Both the position numbers and the translations under genes were made by a program. A stretch of DNA of 64,000 bases from Hungatella sp. UBA7603 (GTDB taxonomy: Bacteria; Bacillota; Clostridia; Lachnospirales; Lachnospiraceae). This document shows positions 17,560 through 26,777 of this stretch, in pieces (position 1 is the first letter of the stretch; each line of letters opens with the position of its first letter). Location: assembly GCA_002478865.1 (NCBI GenBank), contig DLJZ01000030.1, positions 62,001 through 126,000 on the forward strand, in the 5' to 3' direction. The notes under the pieces were generated by a model. That model was not told where the DNA came from. It ran no database searches and saw nothing but the letters and a program-made list of their open reading frames with translations.

Positions 17560-18156
17560 TTAAAGGACAGACTTTAGGAAAAATGGGTTTATCCATGCTT
17601 CCAGACCGCTTCCGGCGGCAGTCAGGAGCAGGAGTAAGATAAATGCAGGAATTCGAAATCTCCGCTCCTTTTGTATTCCTAGTAACAATAAAATACCAAA
17701 AACTGGAAGGTAGAACAGGCATTGTGGCATCACTGTCATAAAAAAAACCGGAAGTCCCATAAGTCCTTTTTGAACGGTTATAACAGAAAGGACAAATCCC
17801 ATGGAGAATCCTGCCATAGACATAAAGACACAAAACAACGGCAACGCATAAGCGGTCATGCCAATAAGCCAGATGATCCACACCTCCATGAGCCTCTGAC
17901 TTAGAACCTGTCCGAAAAGCTGCATGCGTTCCCCTTTTCCCAGATCAACATTCCGGTTTAGGAGGCCTAAATAATATACTGCTTCATCGGAAAAGGAAGA
18001 GTACCAAAAATTAGCCATAACCGTTCCAGCAGTCAGTCCAATGAAAAAGCAGATCAGGTAGATATCCCATGTCCTTGTGCTACGGTATACCTTCATATAA
18101 TTATTTTCCGTTCTTCTGCCAAAACGGATTCTTAACGTATCGAGTAATCTAGCCAT
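17560..18156 (-). CDS. spoIIM: Stage II sporulation protein M (SpoIIM)
   Basis: A 198-residue membrane protein with about five hydrophobic segments and the SpoIIM/DUF95 architecture: a short charged N-terminus, YLICFFIGLTAGTVMANF, and a long block of helices ending KSVL. In Bacillus SpoIIM joins SpoIIP and SpoIID in dissolving septal peptidoglycan during engulfment. Neighbours xerD and an ADP-ribose pyrophosphatase match the Bacillus spoIIM locus. The longer frame begins at a GTG (18183) inside a hairpin; ATG 18156 has GGGGG at 7-base spacing and is preferred. The presence of this gene suggests a spore-former. Confidence 0.85.
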   Translation of the reverse strand: MARLLDTLRIRFGRRTENNYMKVYRSTRTWDIYLICFFIGLTAGTVMANFWYSSFSDEAVYYLGLLNRNVDLGKGERMQLFGQVLSQRLMEVWIIWLIGMTAYALPLFCVFMSMAGFSMGFVLSVITVQKGLMGLPVFFMTVMPQCLFYLPVFGILLLLGIQKERRFRIPAFILLLLLTAAGSGLEAWINPFFLKSVL

Positions 18157-18163
18157 AAAAAAT

Positions 18164-18202
18164 CCCCCTACAGGTCTTGTCACAATTTATGCCTGCAGAG
18201 GG
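18164..18202 (-). terminator. Terminator-like hairpin covering the spoIIM ribosome binding site
   Basis: CCCTCTGCAGG pairs with CCTGTAGGGGG (two G-U pairs) and is followed by ATTTTTT, which leads straight into the spoIIM ATG. It lies between the NUDIX gene stop and spoIIM. It may end the NUDIX transcript and, if read through, hide the spoIIM ribosome binding site. Confidence 0.5.
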
Positions 18203-18217
18203 TTATTTATTCAGTTC

Positions 18218-18766
18218 TTATTTTACATCGTATTTCCTTGCATAGGCTAAGATAGCGGCTATGGTCTTTCCATCTGTAATCTCGCCTTGAAAGATCTTTT
18301 CTTCTAGATCTTTTACGGTCCACTCCTCCACTTCGATGCACTCTTCTTCGTCCAGATTTTGCTTGGATGGAACTAAGTCTCTTGCAACAAAGATGTCAAT
18401 GGCCTCGTCACAAAATGCCACGGTGGTGTTGACGCTGATTAGATATTCAAGTTTTTCTTTCTCTGTCTTAAATCCGGTCTCTTCTTCCAGTTCCCTATGG
18501 GCACAGTCGATCTTTGGCTCATCAGGAGCATCAAGGGCTCCAGCAGGGACCTCTAGGGTATAGCGGTCTAGGGCGTTTCTGTACTGGCGCACCATTAAGA
18601 TTTTGCCTTCCTTTGTCACTGGAACCACGGCAGCAGCTCCAATGTGGTGAATAAAATCCCAGTGGGCTTCATGGCCGTTTGCAAGGATGGTATCCTGATA
18701 CATCGTTAGGATACTTCCCTGGTATTTAAAGGTTCTGTCCAAACGCACAACTGGCGGTTGATTCAT
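18218..18766 (-). CDS. nudF: NUDIX hydrolase, ADP-ribose pyrophosphatase type
   Basis: A 182-residue NUDIX enzyme. The Nudix box reads GALDAPDEPKIDCAHRELEEE then TGF, with one extra residue before the REXXEE helix compared with the standard GX5EX7REUXEEXGU. The N-terminal beta-strands (VRLDRTFKYQGSILTMYQD) and the MVRQYRNALDRYTLEVPAG segment are those of ADP-ribose pyrophosphatase. It would hydrolyse ADP-ribose to AMP and ribose 5-phosphate. CGGAGGAA precedes the ATG. proC lies 22 bases upstream, so the two are probably one transcript. Confidence 0.88.
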   Translation of the reverse strand: MNQPPVVRLDRTFKYQGSILTMYQDTILANGHEAHWDFIHHIGAAAVVPVTKEGKILMVRQYRNALDRYTLEVPAGALDAPDEPKIDCAHRELEEETGFKTEKEKLEYLISVNTTVAFCDEAIDIFVARDLVPSKQNLDEEECIEVEEWTVKDLEEKIFQGEITDGKTIAAILAYARKYDVK

Positions 18767-18788
18767 TTAGATTCCTCCGATTTTTCAC

Positions 18789-19583
18789 TTAGATTTCGGT
18801 GCATTTTTTATAGCAGGCATCGGCTGCTTTTATAACAGCACTGCGAAAACCTGACTCTTCTAAAGCAGATACAGCAGCAATAGTGGTTCCTCCTGGAGAA
18901 CAGACTTTGTCCTTTAATGCGCCCGGATGCTCCCCCGTTTCTAAAACCATCTTTGCGCTTCCAAGAACCGCCTGAGCAGCCATCTCATAGGCAGCATCTC
19001 TTGGCAGTCCGTACTTTACCGCACTGTCTGCTAAGGCTTCAATAAACATATACACATAAGCAGGAGAACTTCCGCTGACACATACTACAGCATTCATCAA
19101 CCGCTCTTCCACGATTCTCATTCTGCCCAGGGAGCTAAAGATATCTTCAATGGACTTTTTCTCTTCCTCGGTAAATGCCTTTTCCTCATAGCAGACGCCT
19201 GTCATTCCTTCTCCTAAGAGTGCTGGAGTGTTTGGCATGGCACGAACCACTCTTTTTTCATCTCCAAGCTTTTCCTTTAACTGAGTGGTGGTTATTCCTG
19301 GAGCAATGGATATGATGACATTCTTTTCCGTGACACTGTGACGGATATCTGCAAGAACCGGATTAAAGTACTGAGGTTTAACAGCCAGTACGATATATTT
19401 AGCCTGACCTGAAAGCTCCATATTAGTTTCTGTATGGGCAACCCCCAGATCCTTTGTAATCTCTTTGCACCGATCCAGGTTTACATCTGTAAAGATAATT
19501 TCTTCTTTCGAGTATACGGCAAGCAAGCCTTTTAGTATGGCATAGCCCATATTTCCGATTCCAATGATCCCGATTTTAGCCAT
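18789..19583 (-). CDS. proC: Pyrroline-5-carboxylate reductase
   Basis: A 264-residue enzyme that makes proline from pyrroline-5-carboxylate using NAD(P)H. The N-terminal Rossmann motif is IGIIGIGNMGYAIL. The C-terminal dimerisation and substrate region has the ProC signature SGSSPAYVYMFIEALADSAV and then VCSPGGTTIAAVSALE. Full length for the family. AGAGGAGG precedes the ATG. It is the first gene of a proC-nudF (and perhaps spoIIM) transcript and is divergent from the trp operon. Confidence 0.96.
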   Translation of the reverse strand: MAKIGIIGIGNMGYAILKGLLAVYSKEEIIFTDVNLDRCKEITKDLGVAHTETNMELSGQAKYIVLAVKPQYFNPVLADIRHSVTEKNVIISIAPGITTTQLKEKLGDEKRVVRAMPNTPALLGEGMTGVCYEEKAFTEEEKKSIEDIFSSLGRMRIVEERLMNAVVCVSGSSPAYVYMFIEALADSAVKYGLPRDAAYEMAAQAVLGSAKMVLETGEHPGALKDKVCSPGGTTIAAVSALEESGFRSAVIKAADACYKKCTEI

Positions 19584-19631
19584 AGGATATTCCTCCTCTT
19601 TTTTGTATCAATTTTGCATTCAATTAGCACC

Positions 19632-19660
19632 ATTCTACTCATCCTTTTTCCAAATGTCAA
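19632..19660 (-). promoter_or_regulatory. Sigma-A promoter of proC
   Basis: Minus strand TTGACA, 17-base spacer, TAGAAT, about 50 bases before the proC start. Confidence 0.65.
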
Positions 19661-19687
19661 TGTCCCAGATAATTTAAAAAATAAGTA

Positions 19688-19716
19688 TTGACATTTTACT
19701 TTTCATCTCATATACT
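19688..19716 (+). promoter_or_regulatory. Sigma-A promoter of the trp operon
   Basis: TTGACA, exact 17-base spacer, TATACT. Transcription from about 19723 covers the whole T-box leader. Confidence 0.8.
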
Positions 19717-19722
19717 GTAGCA

Positions 19723-20027
19723 AAACAAAGTGATAAACTGATGAGCAGGAGTAAGTAAGATTTTTTCATCATGCACAGAGAGCTTCCGGTTGGTGAGAGG
19801 AAGCGTTGATGTTAGATCCCAATGGACCTGCGAGGGTGGCTTGAAACCAGATTCTGGGAGTAGATGTCAACGGGTTTCCTATCCGTTATCAAGGGGAGAC
19901 ACATGTTCGTGTGTTTAAAGTGGGAGAAGTCTAACTTCTTCAATCAGGGTGGTACCACGGAACCGTAATTTTAGCTTCCGTCCCTCTTTTCCATATTTAT
20001 GTGGAAAGAGGGACGGGAGCTTTTTTT
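19723..20027 (+). promoter_or_regulatory. Tryptophan T-box riboswitch
   Basis: The leader carries the conserved T-box sequence AGGGTGGTACCACGG (19946-19960), whose AGGG side can pair with CCGTCCCT (19978-19985) to form the antiterminator. The upstream stem I region includes GGTTGGTGAGAGG-type apical elements. A TGG triplet at 19823-19825 followed by A lies where the specifier is expected; UGG is the tryptophan codon. Uncharged tRNA-Trp would stabilise the antiterminator and let trpE be transcribed. The specifier position was judged by eye, not by a covariance model. Confidence 0.92.
19973..20027 (+). terminator. T-box regulated terminator
   Basis: A long stem of about 20 bp (AGCTTCCGTCCCTCTTTTCCA with its complement, one bulge and one G-U pair) followed by seven T residues. 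It is mutually exclusive with the antiterminator. Confidence 0.92.
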
Positions 20028-20071
20028 ATTTTATTTTAATCTCATACAATCACAGAAAGGAGTTTATCATT

Positions 20072-21556
20072 ATGAATCTTACACCGGACTGCAAGGAAAT
20101 CGGGGCACTGGCTGCCTCCTATCCCGTAATCCCGGTCTGCAGGGAAATATTTGCAGACATCGTTACACCAATTACCCTGCTGCGTAAAATCGCAGCCTTA
20201 AGCAGCCGATATTATCTGCTGGAAAGCATTGAGGGCGGTGAAACCTGGGGCCGATACTCCTTTCTGGGATATGATCCAGTCATGAGTGTTTCCTGTAAAA
20301 ATGAGGAGGTAACTATCCATTCCTACCGGCAAGAGGAAGCTGCTATCCATGATCAGGTTATAAAGACCAAACAGCCTTATGATGTCTTAAGGGAGATTCT
20401 AAAAGAATACAAATCCCCTAAGATTCCTGGTCTTCCACCTTTTACCGGTGGCTTTGTGGGATACTTCGCTTACAGCATGATTGGATATGCGGAGCCAGTA
20501 CTCTCCATAAAAAAAGGGGACTGCAACGATTTTGACTTAATGCTGTTTGACACCGTCATTGCCTATGATCATCTGACTCAGAAAATCAGCATTGTGGTCA
20601 ATATGAAGACAGATCAGGTGATGGAAAACTACGGAAAGGCGTGTACCAAGTTAGAGAGCATCGCCCGAATGATTGGGGATATGGCACCCTTAGAAAAATC
20701 CACGGTTTTAAATACCCCCTCTTTTCATTGCAATGTGACCAAAGAAGATTACTGCCATATGGTGGAACAGGCGAAGGAACACATTGTAAACGGCGACATC
20801 TTCCAGGCCGTTTTATCTAGAAGGTTTGAAAGCCAATACCCGGATAGTCTCTTAAATGCATATCGGATTTTAAGAACCACCAATCCATCTCCTTACATGG
20901 TTTATCTGAGCACCGGGGATATGGAAATTATGAGCACCTCACCAGAGACCCTGGTCCGGTTAAAGGATCAAAGGCTGACTACCTTCCCGGTGGCAGGTTC
21001 TAGACCAAGAGGAAAAGATCCAGCAGAGGATTTGAAGCTGGAAAAAGAACTCCTTGCCGATGAAAAAGAATTGGCTGAGCACAACATGTTAGTAGACCTT
21101 GGAAGGAATGACCTTGGGAAGATCTCAGAGTTTTCCTCCGTAGAAGTAACCGGATATCAGATGATCCACCGCTATTCCCGCATAATGCATATCTGCTCCC
21201 AGGTGGAATCCAATATAAAAAAAGACTGCGACGCCTTCTCTGCCATTGAATCCGTCCTTCCTGCCGGTACACTCTCCGGTGCTCCAAAGATTCGGGCCTG
21301 TCAGATTATTGAGGAGCTAGAGACGGAACCAAGAGGAATCTACGGTGGAGCCTTGGGATATGTGGATTTCACAGGAAACATGGATACCTGCATTGCCATA
21401 CGAATGGCGGTAAGGAAAAACGGCATTGTCTCCGTCCAGGCAGGAGGCGGCATTGTTGCAGACAGCATACCAACGCTGGAATACGAAGAGTCGGAACACA
21501 AAGCCAAAGCAGTGATAAGTGCCCTTATGAGAGCCGGGGAGGTAAACGATCTATGA
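20072..21556 (+). CDS. trpE: Anthranilate synthase component I
   Basis: A 494-residue chorismate-binding enzyme that makes anthranilate with glutamine- or ammonia-derived nitrogen. LLES (49-52) followed by RYSFLG is the tryptophan feedback site, so inhibition by tryptophan is likely kept. The catalytic region shows [54 protein letters not shown] and GALGYVDF. An open frame continues upstream to 19949, but that part is inside the T-box terminator. ATG 20072 has AAAGGAG 9 bases upstream. First gene of trpEGDCFBA; it overlaps trpG by ATGA. Confidence 0.97.
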   Translation: MNLTPDCKEIGALAASYPVIPVCREIFADIVTPITLLRKIAALSSRYYLLESIEGGETWGRYSFLGYDPVMSVSCKNEEVTIHSYRQEEAAIHDQVIKTKQPYDVLREILKEYKSPKIPGLPPFTGGFVGYFAYSMIGYAEPVLSIKKGDCNDFDLMLFDTVIAYDHLTQKISIVVNMKTDQVMENYGKACTKLESIARMIGDMAPLEKSTVLNTPSFHCNVTKEDYCHMVEQAKEHIVNGDIFQAVLSRRFESQYPDSLLNAYRILRTTNPSPYMVYLSTGDMEIMSTSPETLVRLKDQRLTTFPVAGSRPRGKDPAEDLKLEKELLADEKELAEHNMLVDLGRNDLGKISEFSSVEVTGYQMIHRYSRIMHICSQVESNIKKDCDAFSAIESVLPAGTLSGAPKIRACQIIEELETEPRGIYGGALGYVDFTGNMDTCIAIRMAVRKNGIVSVQAGGGIVADSIPTLEYEESEHKAKAVISALMRAGEVNDL

Positions 21557-22131
21557 TACTATTTATTGATAATTACGATAGCTTTACCTACAACCTGGTT
21601 CAAATGATTGGTGGATTAAACCCGGATATCAAGGTAATCCGAAACGACGAATTGACGGTGGAAGAAATAAAGGAGTTATCTCCAAGCCACATTGTTCTCT
21701 CTCCTGGCCCTGGTTACCCAAAAGATGCCGGTGTTTGTGAAGACGTAGTAAGGAGTCTGGCTGGAACAGTTCCAATTCTTGGAGTATGTCTTGGACATCA
21801 GGGAATTTGCGAAGTCTTTGGTGCAGAGATCACCCGAGCGAAAAAACTGATGCATGGAAAGCAGAGCATCCTCTCAATCGATTCCTCTGACCCCTTGTTT
21901 CAGGGATTAGAAAATAAGATAGCTGCTGCCAGATACCACTCTCTCATTGCCAGGAGGGAAACCCTTCCTTCTTGCCTTACCACCATTGGCACCGACGATA
22001 TGGGAGAGATTATGGCGGTGAAGCATAAAGACTACGCCGTTTACGGCTTACAGTTTCACCCGGAATCCATACTGACTCCAAACGGAGAATCTATCCTTAA
22101 AAATTTCCTATCCATAACCACTCATGATTAG
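21553..22131 (+). CDS. trpG: Anthranilate synthase component II (glutamine amidotransferase)
   Basis: A 192-residue class I glutamine amidotransferase that delivers ammonia to TrpE. The oxyanion/nucleophile motif is LGVCLGHQGI (Cys about 81), and the catalytic His-Glu are in QFHPESIL near residue 170. The start overlaps the trpE stop (ATGA), so translation is coupled. It is a separate protein, not fused to TrpD as in enterics. It could also serve para-aminobenzoate synthase, but no pabB is in the window. Confidence 0.96.
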   Translation: MILFIDNYDSFTYNLVQMIGGLNPDIKVIRNDELTVEEIKELSPSHIVLSPGPGYPKDAGVCEDVVRSLAGTVPILGVCLGHQGICEVFGAEITRAKKLMHGKQSILSIDSSDPLFQGLENKIAAARYHSLIARRETLPSCLTTIGTDDMGEIMAVKHKDYAVYGLQFHPESILTPNGESILKNFLSITTHD

Positions 22132-22146
22132 AAGGAGGCAAACGAA

Positions 22147-23166
22147 ATGATCCAACAGGCAATCCATGATGTAATCGAAGGGCAAGATTTAAGCTTTGAA
22201 GCCGCAAGGGAAGTTATGAACGAAATCATGAGCGGTGAGACCACGCCAGCACAAATGGCAGCATTTCTAACAGGACTTCGGATGAAAGGGGAAACCATTG
22301 ACGAGATCACAGCCTGTGCCACCGTTATGAGGGAAAAGGCGCTCCGTCTGGAACCTGATTTTCCAGTCATTGATATCGTAGGCACTGGAGGAGACGAAGT
22401 AGGAACCTTTAATATATCCACCACCAGCGCCTTTGTAGTAGCCGCAGGTGGCGTTCCAGTGGCAAAGCATGGAAACCGCAGCGTATCTAGTAAAAGTGGT
22501 GCCGCAGACGTGTTAGAATGCCTGGGCGTTCAACTAAACCTTACGGCGGAGCAGTCAGGGCAAATTCTAAAAGATACTGGCATGTGTTTCCTGTTTGCAC
22601 AGACCCATCATTCTTCCATGAAATACGCCGGACCTGTAAGAAAAGAGCTAGGCATCCGCACGATCTTTAACATACTCGGCCCTCTCTCCAATCCGGCAGG
22701 AGCTACCATGCAACTGCTTGGAGTTTATGATCGAAAGCTGGTGGAACCTCTTGCACAGGTCTTAAGTAACCTTGGAGTCAAACGCGGGCTTGTGGTATGC
22801 GGCGATGATGGGCTTGATGAAGCCACAGTGACCGGAATCACCCATGTCTGTGAAATCCGGTTTGGAGAACTGATTCCGTATGAAATCACACCAGAGCAGT
22901 TTGGTCTGAATCGGTCCTCACTGTCTGACCTCCTGGGAGGAACCCCTGAGGAAAATGCCCAGATCACCAGAGATTTATTAAGCGGAACCATAAAAGGTCC
23001 TAAGCGTGATATCGTCGTCTTAAATTCAGCTTTAAGCCTGTATCTTGGCATTGATGACTGTACCATTTCCCAGTGCATCAAAATAGCTGAGGACCTGATT
23101 GATTCTGGAAAGGCACTGGAGAAGCTAAATCAGTTTGTAAGTGCCACTACGGAGGTGTTGCTATGA
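22147..23166 (+). CDS. trpD: Anthranilate phosphoribosyltransferase
   Basis: A 339-residue type III phosphoribosyltransferase joining anthranilate and PRPP. The PRPP/metal motif is DIVGTGGDEVGTFNISTTSA (about 77-96). KHGNRSVSSKSGAADVLE and the GPLSNPAGA motif are also family signatures. GAAGGAGG stands 7-8 bases before the ATG. It overlaps trpC by 4 bases. Confidence 0.97.
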   Translation: MIQQAIHDVIEGQDLSFEAAREVMNEIMSGETTPAQMAAFLTGLRMKGETIDEITACATVMREKALRLEPDFPVIDIVGTGGDEVGTFNISTTSAFVVAAGGVPVAKHGNRSVSSKSGAADVLECLGVQLNLTAEQSGQILKDTGMCFLFAQTHHSSMKYAGPVRKELGIRTIFNILGPLSNPAGATMQLLGVYDRKLVEPLAQVLSNLGVKRGLVVCGDDGLDEATVTGITHVCEIRFGELIPYEITPEQFGLNRSSLSDLLGGTPEENAQITRDLLSGTIKGPKRDIVVLNSALSLYLGIDDCTISQCIKIAEDLIDSGKALEKLNQFVSATTEVLL

Positions 23167-23963
23167 TATTAGATACTTTGGCTGCTGCCTCTAAAAAAAG
23201 AGTAGAGGCAGCAAAAGAAATCTTTTCCCTTGAGGAAATGAAAAGACAGGCAGAGGCAGCGTGTTTGGCCTCTCAGGATGAAACCAGAAGTTCCCCACTG
23301 GAGAGAAAGCTGAAAGCTCCTGGTATCTCTTTTATCTGCGAGGTGAAACGTGCTTCCCCCTCTAAAGGTCTGATTGCACCTAATTTCCCCTACCTTGAGA
23401 TTGCCCGGGAGTATGAAATGGCAGGGGCTGATGCCATCTCAGTTCTTACGGAACCGGAATATTTTATGGGGAGCAATGCGTACTTAAGCGACATACAAAA
23501 AACCGTATCCCTTCCCCTATTAAGAAAAGATTTTACTGTTGACCCTTACCAGATCTATGAAGCAAAGGTAATTGGTGCCTCAGCCGTTCTTCTCATCTGC
23601 GCTCTCCTCTCCACGGATGAGTTAAAGGAATATATAAAAATCTGTGACAGCCTTGGCTTAAGTTCACTGGTGGAGGCTCATAATGAAGAAGAGGTCCATT
23701 CCGCATTATCAGCTGGTGCCAGAATCATTGGTGTGAACAACCGAAACTTAAAGACTTTTCAGGTAGACTTTGAAACCTCTTTAAGATTGAGAGCCATGGT
23801 GCCTGAAGAATTACTTTTTGTAGCGGAAAGCGGAATCAGTACCCAAGAACAGATTAAAACTCTGGCCCAGGCAGGTGTCAATGGAATCCTCTTAGGAGAA
23901 AGCCTGATGCGGGCGTTTAATAAGCAGGCGCTGATCCACCATTTTAAGGAGGCTTGCACGTGA
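23163..23963 (+). CDS. trpC: Indole-3-glycerol phosphate synthase
   Basis: A 266-residue TIM barrel that closes the indole ring. ICEVKRASPSKGLI carries the catalytic lysine region; then come AISVLTEPEYFMGS, LRKDFTVDPYQIYEA, GVNNRNLKTF and AESGIST, all typical of IGPS. It is free-standing, not fused to TrpF. GGAGGTG overlaps the end of trpD, and ATGA couples the two genes. Confidence 0.97.
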   Translation: MILDTLAAASKKRVEAAKEIFSLEEMKRQAEAACLASQDETRSSPLERKLKAPGISFICEVKRASPSKGLIAPNFPYLEIAREYEMAGADAISVLTEPEYFMGSNAYLSDIQKTVSLPLLRKDFTVDPYQIYEAKVIGASAVLLICALLSTDELKEYIKICDSLGLSSLVEAHNEEEVHSALSAGARIIGVNNRNLKTFQVDFETSLRLRAMVPEELLFVAESGISTQEQIKTLAQAGVNGILLGESLMRAFNKQALIHHFKEACT

Positions 23964-24586
23964 ATGAAAGGAAAAAACGGATTAAAATATGCGGTCTCAC
24001 CAGGGTCGAGGACATAGAAGCGGTCAATCTATGGAAACCAGATTATGCTGGCTTTGTATTTGCCCCTGGAAAAAGACAGCTCACCCCCTATAAAGCAAAG
24101 CAGCTAAGAGAGGTTTTACTGCCGGAAATTCCATCTGTAGGAGTTTTTGTAAATAGCCCCATAAAGGATATCTTAGCTCTTATAGAGGACGGAACCATTG
24201 GAATGGTACAGCTTCATGGAGATGAGGATCCGGACTACGCCACTTCTTTGAAAGAACAAATGGAGATTCCGGTCCCCATGATAAAAGCCATAAGAGTCCG
24301 GTCTGAAGACGATATGTCGAAAGCAGAACATTTTCCTTCGGATTATCTGCTCTTTGACACCTATTCCAAAGATGTATACGGAGGAAGCGGAAAAAGCTTT
24401 GACTGGTCTTCCATTCCCGTCATAAAAAAGCCCTGGTTCCTGGCAGGTGGAATTGGAGCCAAGAACATGTTAAGAGCAGCAGCTACAGATGCTTTTTGTC
24501 TTGACCTAAGTAGCAGTCTTGAGACAGAGGGCAGAAAAGACCCGGAGAAAATAAAAGAAATCATACAAATATTAAGGAGTGAATGA
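23960..24586 (+). CDS. trpF: Phosphoribosylanthranilate isomerase
   Basis: A 208-residue TIM barrel that isomerises phosphoribosylanthranilate. The start is [11 protein letters not shown] with the catalytic cysteine; [23 protein letters not shown] and the C-terminal LAGGIGAKN follow with LDLSSSLE. The best start is GTG at 23960, overlapping the trpC stop as GTGA, with AAGGAGG 7 bases upstream. A TTG at 23954 also lies in frame but is too close to the ribosome binding site. Confidence 0.95.
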   Translation: MNERKKRIKICGLTRVEDIEAVNLWKPDYAGFVFAPGKRQLTPYKAKQLREVLLPEIPSVGVFVNSPIKDILALIEDGTIGMVQLHGDEDPDYATSLKEQMEIPVPMIKAIRVRSEDDMSKAEHFPSDYLLFDTYSKDVYGGSGKSFDWSSIPVIKKPWFLAGGIGAKNMLRAAATDAFCLDLSSSLETEGRKDPEKIKEIIQILRSE

Positions 24587-24588
24587 AA

Positions 24589-25773
24589 ATGTCAAAAGGA
24601 AGATTTGGACAGCACGGCGGACAATTTGTCCCGGAAACGCTGATGAATGCAGTAGAAGAACTTTTAGAAGCTTATGAAAAATACAGTCACGACGAAGAAT
24701 TTCTCAAAGAGCTACAGACCCTTCACGAAACTTTTACCGGACGTCCCTCTCTGCTTTATTACGCCGAGAAGATGACAGAGGACCTTGGTGGGGCAAAAAT
24801 CTATTTAAAACGGGAAGATCTAAATCACACTGGTTCCCACAAAATCAACAATGCCTTAGGGCAGGTTCTCCTTGCCAAAAAGATGGGAAAGACCAGAGTC
24901 ATTGCAGAAACAGGGGCAGGTCAGCATGGCGTAGCAACCGCTACCGCAGCAGCCCTGATGGGATTAGAATGTGAGATATACATGGGAGAAGAGGATACCG
25001 AGCGCCAGGCTTTGAATGTATTTCGAATGGAGCTTTTAGGGGCTAAAGTCCACCCGGTAACAAGCGGAACGAAGACCTTAAAAGATGCCGTCAACGAAAC
25101 CATGAGGGAGTGGACCAACCGAGTGGAGGATACTCACTATGTCCTTGGTTCTGTCATGGGCCCTCACCCTTTTCCTACCATAGTCAGGGACTTTCAAAGC
25201 ATCATTGGCAAGGAAGTTCGCTCTCAGATCCTAAAAGCAGAAGGCAAGCTCCCGGACCTTTTAATCGCCTGTGTGGGCGGTGGCAGCAATGCCATGGGAC
25301 TTTTCTATGAATTCCTGGAAGAGCCTTCAGTCAAGATGATTGGCTGTGAAGCGGCTGGACACGGCATTGATACCGATCAACATGCGGCTACCATTTCAAA
25401 AGGGACTCTTGGTATCTTTCACGGCATGAAATCCTATTTCTGCCAGGATGAATACGGACAGATTGCTCCTGTTTACTCCATTTCCGCAGGTCTTGACTAT
25501 CCTGGTATCGGGCCGGAGCACGCAAATCTCCATGATTCCGGACGTGCACAATATGTGCCTGTAACGGATTTGGAGGCGGTAGAGGCGTTTGAATATTTAT
25601 CCCGAATAGAAGGGATTATTCCTGCCATTGAAAGCTCTCATGCAATTGCTCACGCTAGGAAAATTGCGCCTTCCATGGGAAAAGATGAAGTCATTGTTAT
25701 TAATTTATCTGGGCGTGGCGATAAGGATGTTGCTGCCATAGCCCGTTATAAGGGGGTACAAATCTATGAGTAG
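24589..25773 (+). CDS. trpB: Tryptophan synthase beta subunit
   Basis: A 394-residue PLP enzyme that condenses indole with serine. The PLP lysine is in [18 protein letters not shown], preceded by [26 protein letters not shown] and the phosphate-binding [12 protein letters not shown] follow, with [12 protein letters not shown] near the end. It is the TrpB1 type that pairs with TrpA. Two ATGs are possible: 24583 is only 3 bases from GGAG, while 24589 has a 9-base spacer and is preferred. The gene overlaps trpA by 8 bases. Confidence 0.97.
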   Translation: MSKGRFGQHGGQFVPETLMNAVEELLEAYEKYSHDEEFLKELQTLHETFTGRPSLLYYAEKMTEDLGGAKIYLKREDLNHTGSHKINNALGQVLLAKKMGKTRVIAETGAGQHGVATATAAALMGLECEIYMGEEDTERQALNVFRMELLGAKVHPVTSGTKTLKDAVNETMREWTNRVEDTHYVLGSVMGPHPFPTIVRDFQSIIGKEVRSQILKAEGKLPDLLIACVGGGSNAMGLFYEFLEEPSVKMIGCEAAGHGIDTDQHAATISKGTLGIFHGMKSYFCQDEYGQIAPVYSISAGLDYPGIGPEHANLHDSGRAQYVPVTDLEAVEAFEYLSRIEGIIPAIESSHAIAHARKIAPSMGKDEVIVINLSGRGDKDVAAIARYKGVQIYE

Positions 25774-26536
25774 AATCACAGAAGTATTTACAAAAGGGAA
25801 AGCTTTTATCCCCTTTATCACAGCAGGAGATCCGGACCTTTCTATAACAGAACTATTGATTCCAGCCATGGCAGAGGCTGGCGCAGATTTGATTGAAATA
25901 GGGATTCCATTTTCCGACCCAGTGGCAGAAGGCATCGTAATTCAAGAGGCTGATATGCGTGCTCTCTCAGCCGGAACCACCACAGATAAGATCTTTGAAT
26001 CTGTAAAAAGAATCCGCATGAAAACCAATGTCCCTCTGGCTTTCATGACTTACTTAAACCCAGTTTTCGTTTACGGAAGTGAACGGTTCATAAAAAATGC
26101 GGCTGAATGCGGAGTGGACGCCCTCATCGTACCTGATCTGCCCTATGAAGAAAAAGAAGAATTAAAGCCTTATTGCAATCAGTACGGCATTGATCTCATC
26201 TCTTTGATTGCGCCTACCTCCAAGGAAAGGATCAAAACCATTGCAGCAGAGGCAGAAGGATTTGTCTACTGCGTCTCCTCCATGGGAGTAACTGGAGTTA
26301 GAACAAAAATCAACACCAACATCGGGGATATGATCTCCCTGGTTAAAGAGACAAAGGATATTCCCTGCGCCATTGGATTTGGAATTTCCACCCCGGAGCA
26401 GGCAAAGGAAATGAGCCAATATGCAGATGGAGTGATTGTAGGCAGTGCCATTGTAAAGCTTGCTGCCAAATATGGGACTGACTGCATAGAACCCATCTGC
26501 TCCTATGTAAAAGAGATGAAGGCCGCCATCTCCTGA
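25766..26536 (+). CDS. trpA: Tryptophan synthase alpha subunit
   Basis: A 256-residue TIM barrel that cleaves indole-3-glycerol phosphate. The catalytic glutamate is in [16 protein letters not shown], and the catalytic aspartate in [14 protein letters not shown]. Phosphate binding is by GFGISTPEQ and [10 protein letters not shown]. The ATG lies inside the end of trpB with GGGGG-like purines upstream. It is the last gene of the trp operon. No terminator is seen between its stop and the thiC promoter 15 bases later. Confidence 0.96.
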   Translation: MSRITEVFTKGKAFIPFITAGDPDLSITELLIPAMAEAGADLIEIGIPFSDPVAEGIVIQEADMRALSAGTTTDKIFESVKRIRMKTNVPLAFMTYLNPVFVYGSERFIKNAAECGVDALIVPDLPYEEKEELKPYCNQYGIDLISLIAPTSKERIKTIAAEAEGFVYCVSSMGVTGVRTKINTNIGDMISLVKETKDIPCAIGFGISTPEQAKEMSQYADGVIVGSAIVKLAAKYGTDCIEPICSYVKEMKAAIS

Positions 26537-26550
26537 CCGCCAATTACATC

Positions 26551-26579
26551 TTGACAATGATTTGACCCGGTGTTACACT
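26551..26579 (+). promoter_or_regulatory. Sigma-A promoter of the thi operon
   Basis: TTGACA, 17-base spacer, TACACT with TG two bases before, starting 15 bases after the trpA stop. Transcription would start just before the TPP aptamer. Confidence 0.7.
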
Positions 26580-26584
26580 AATGC

Positions 26585-26672
26585 CACAAGAGGGAGCTCG
26601 TAAGCGGGCTGAGAGGAAGTCATCAAACTTCGACCTTTATAACCTGATTTGGGTAATGCCAACGTAGGGATT
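26585..26672 (+). promoter_or_regulatory. TPP riboswitch (THI element)
   Basis: The diagnostic conserved blocks are present in order: AGGGAGCT, GCGGGCTGAGAGG, ACC...CCTGATTTGGGTAATGCC and AACGTAGGGA. Binding of thiamine pyrophosphate should favour the terminator at 26696-26727 and stop transcription of thiC-thiD. Confidence 0.96.
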
Positions 26673-26695
26673 TATACGAGACGAATCTATTCTCT

Positions 26696-26727
26696 GAGCC
26701 TATACCTGTTGGTATGGGCTCTTTTTA
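26696..26727 (+). terminator. TPP-controlled terminator
   Basis: An 11-bp stem (GAGCCTATACC with GGTATGGGCTC, one G-U pair), loop TGTT, followed by TTTTT. It lies just after the aptamer and 50 bases before thiC. Confidence 0.9.
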
Positions 26728-26777
26728 TTTGCACAAGTTCTCGTCAGTCCCTCCGGCAAGAAAAAGGAGGATTACAA

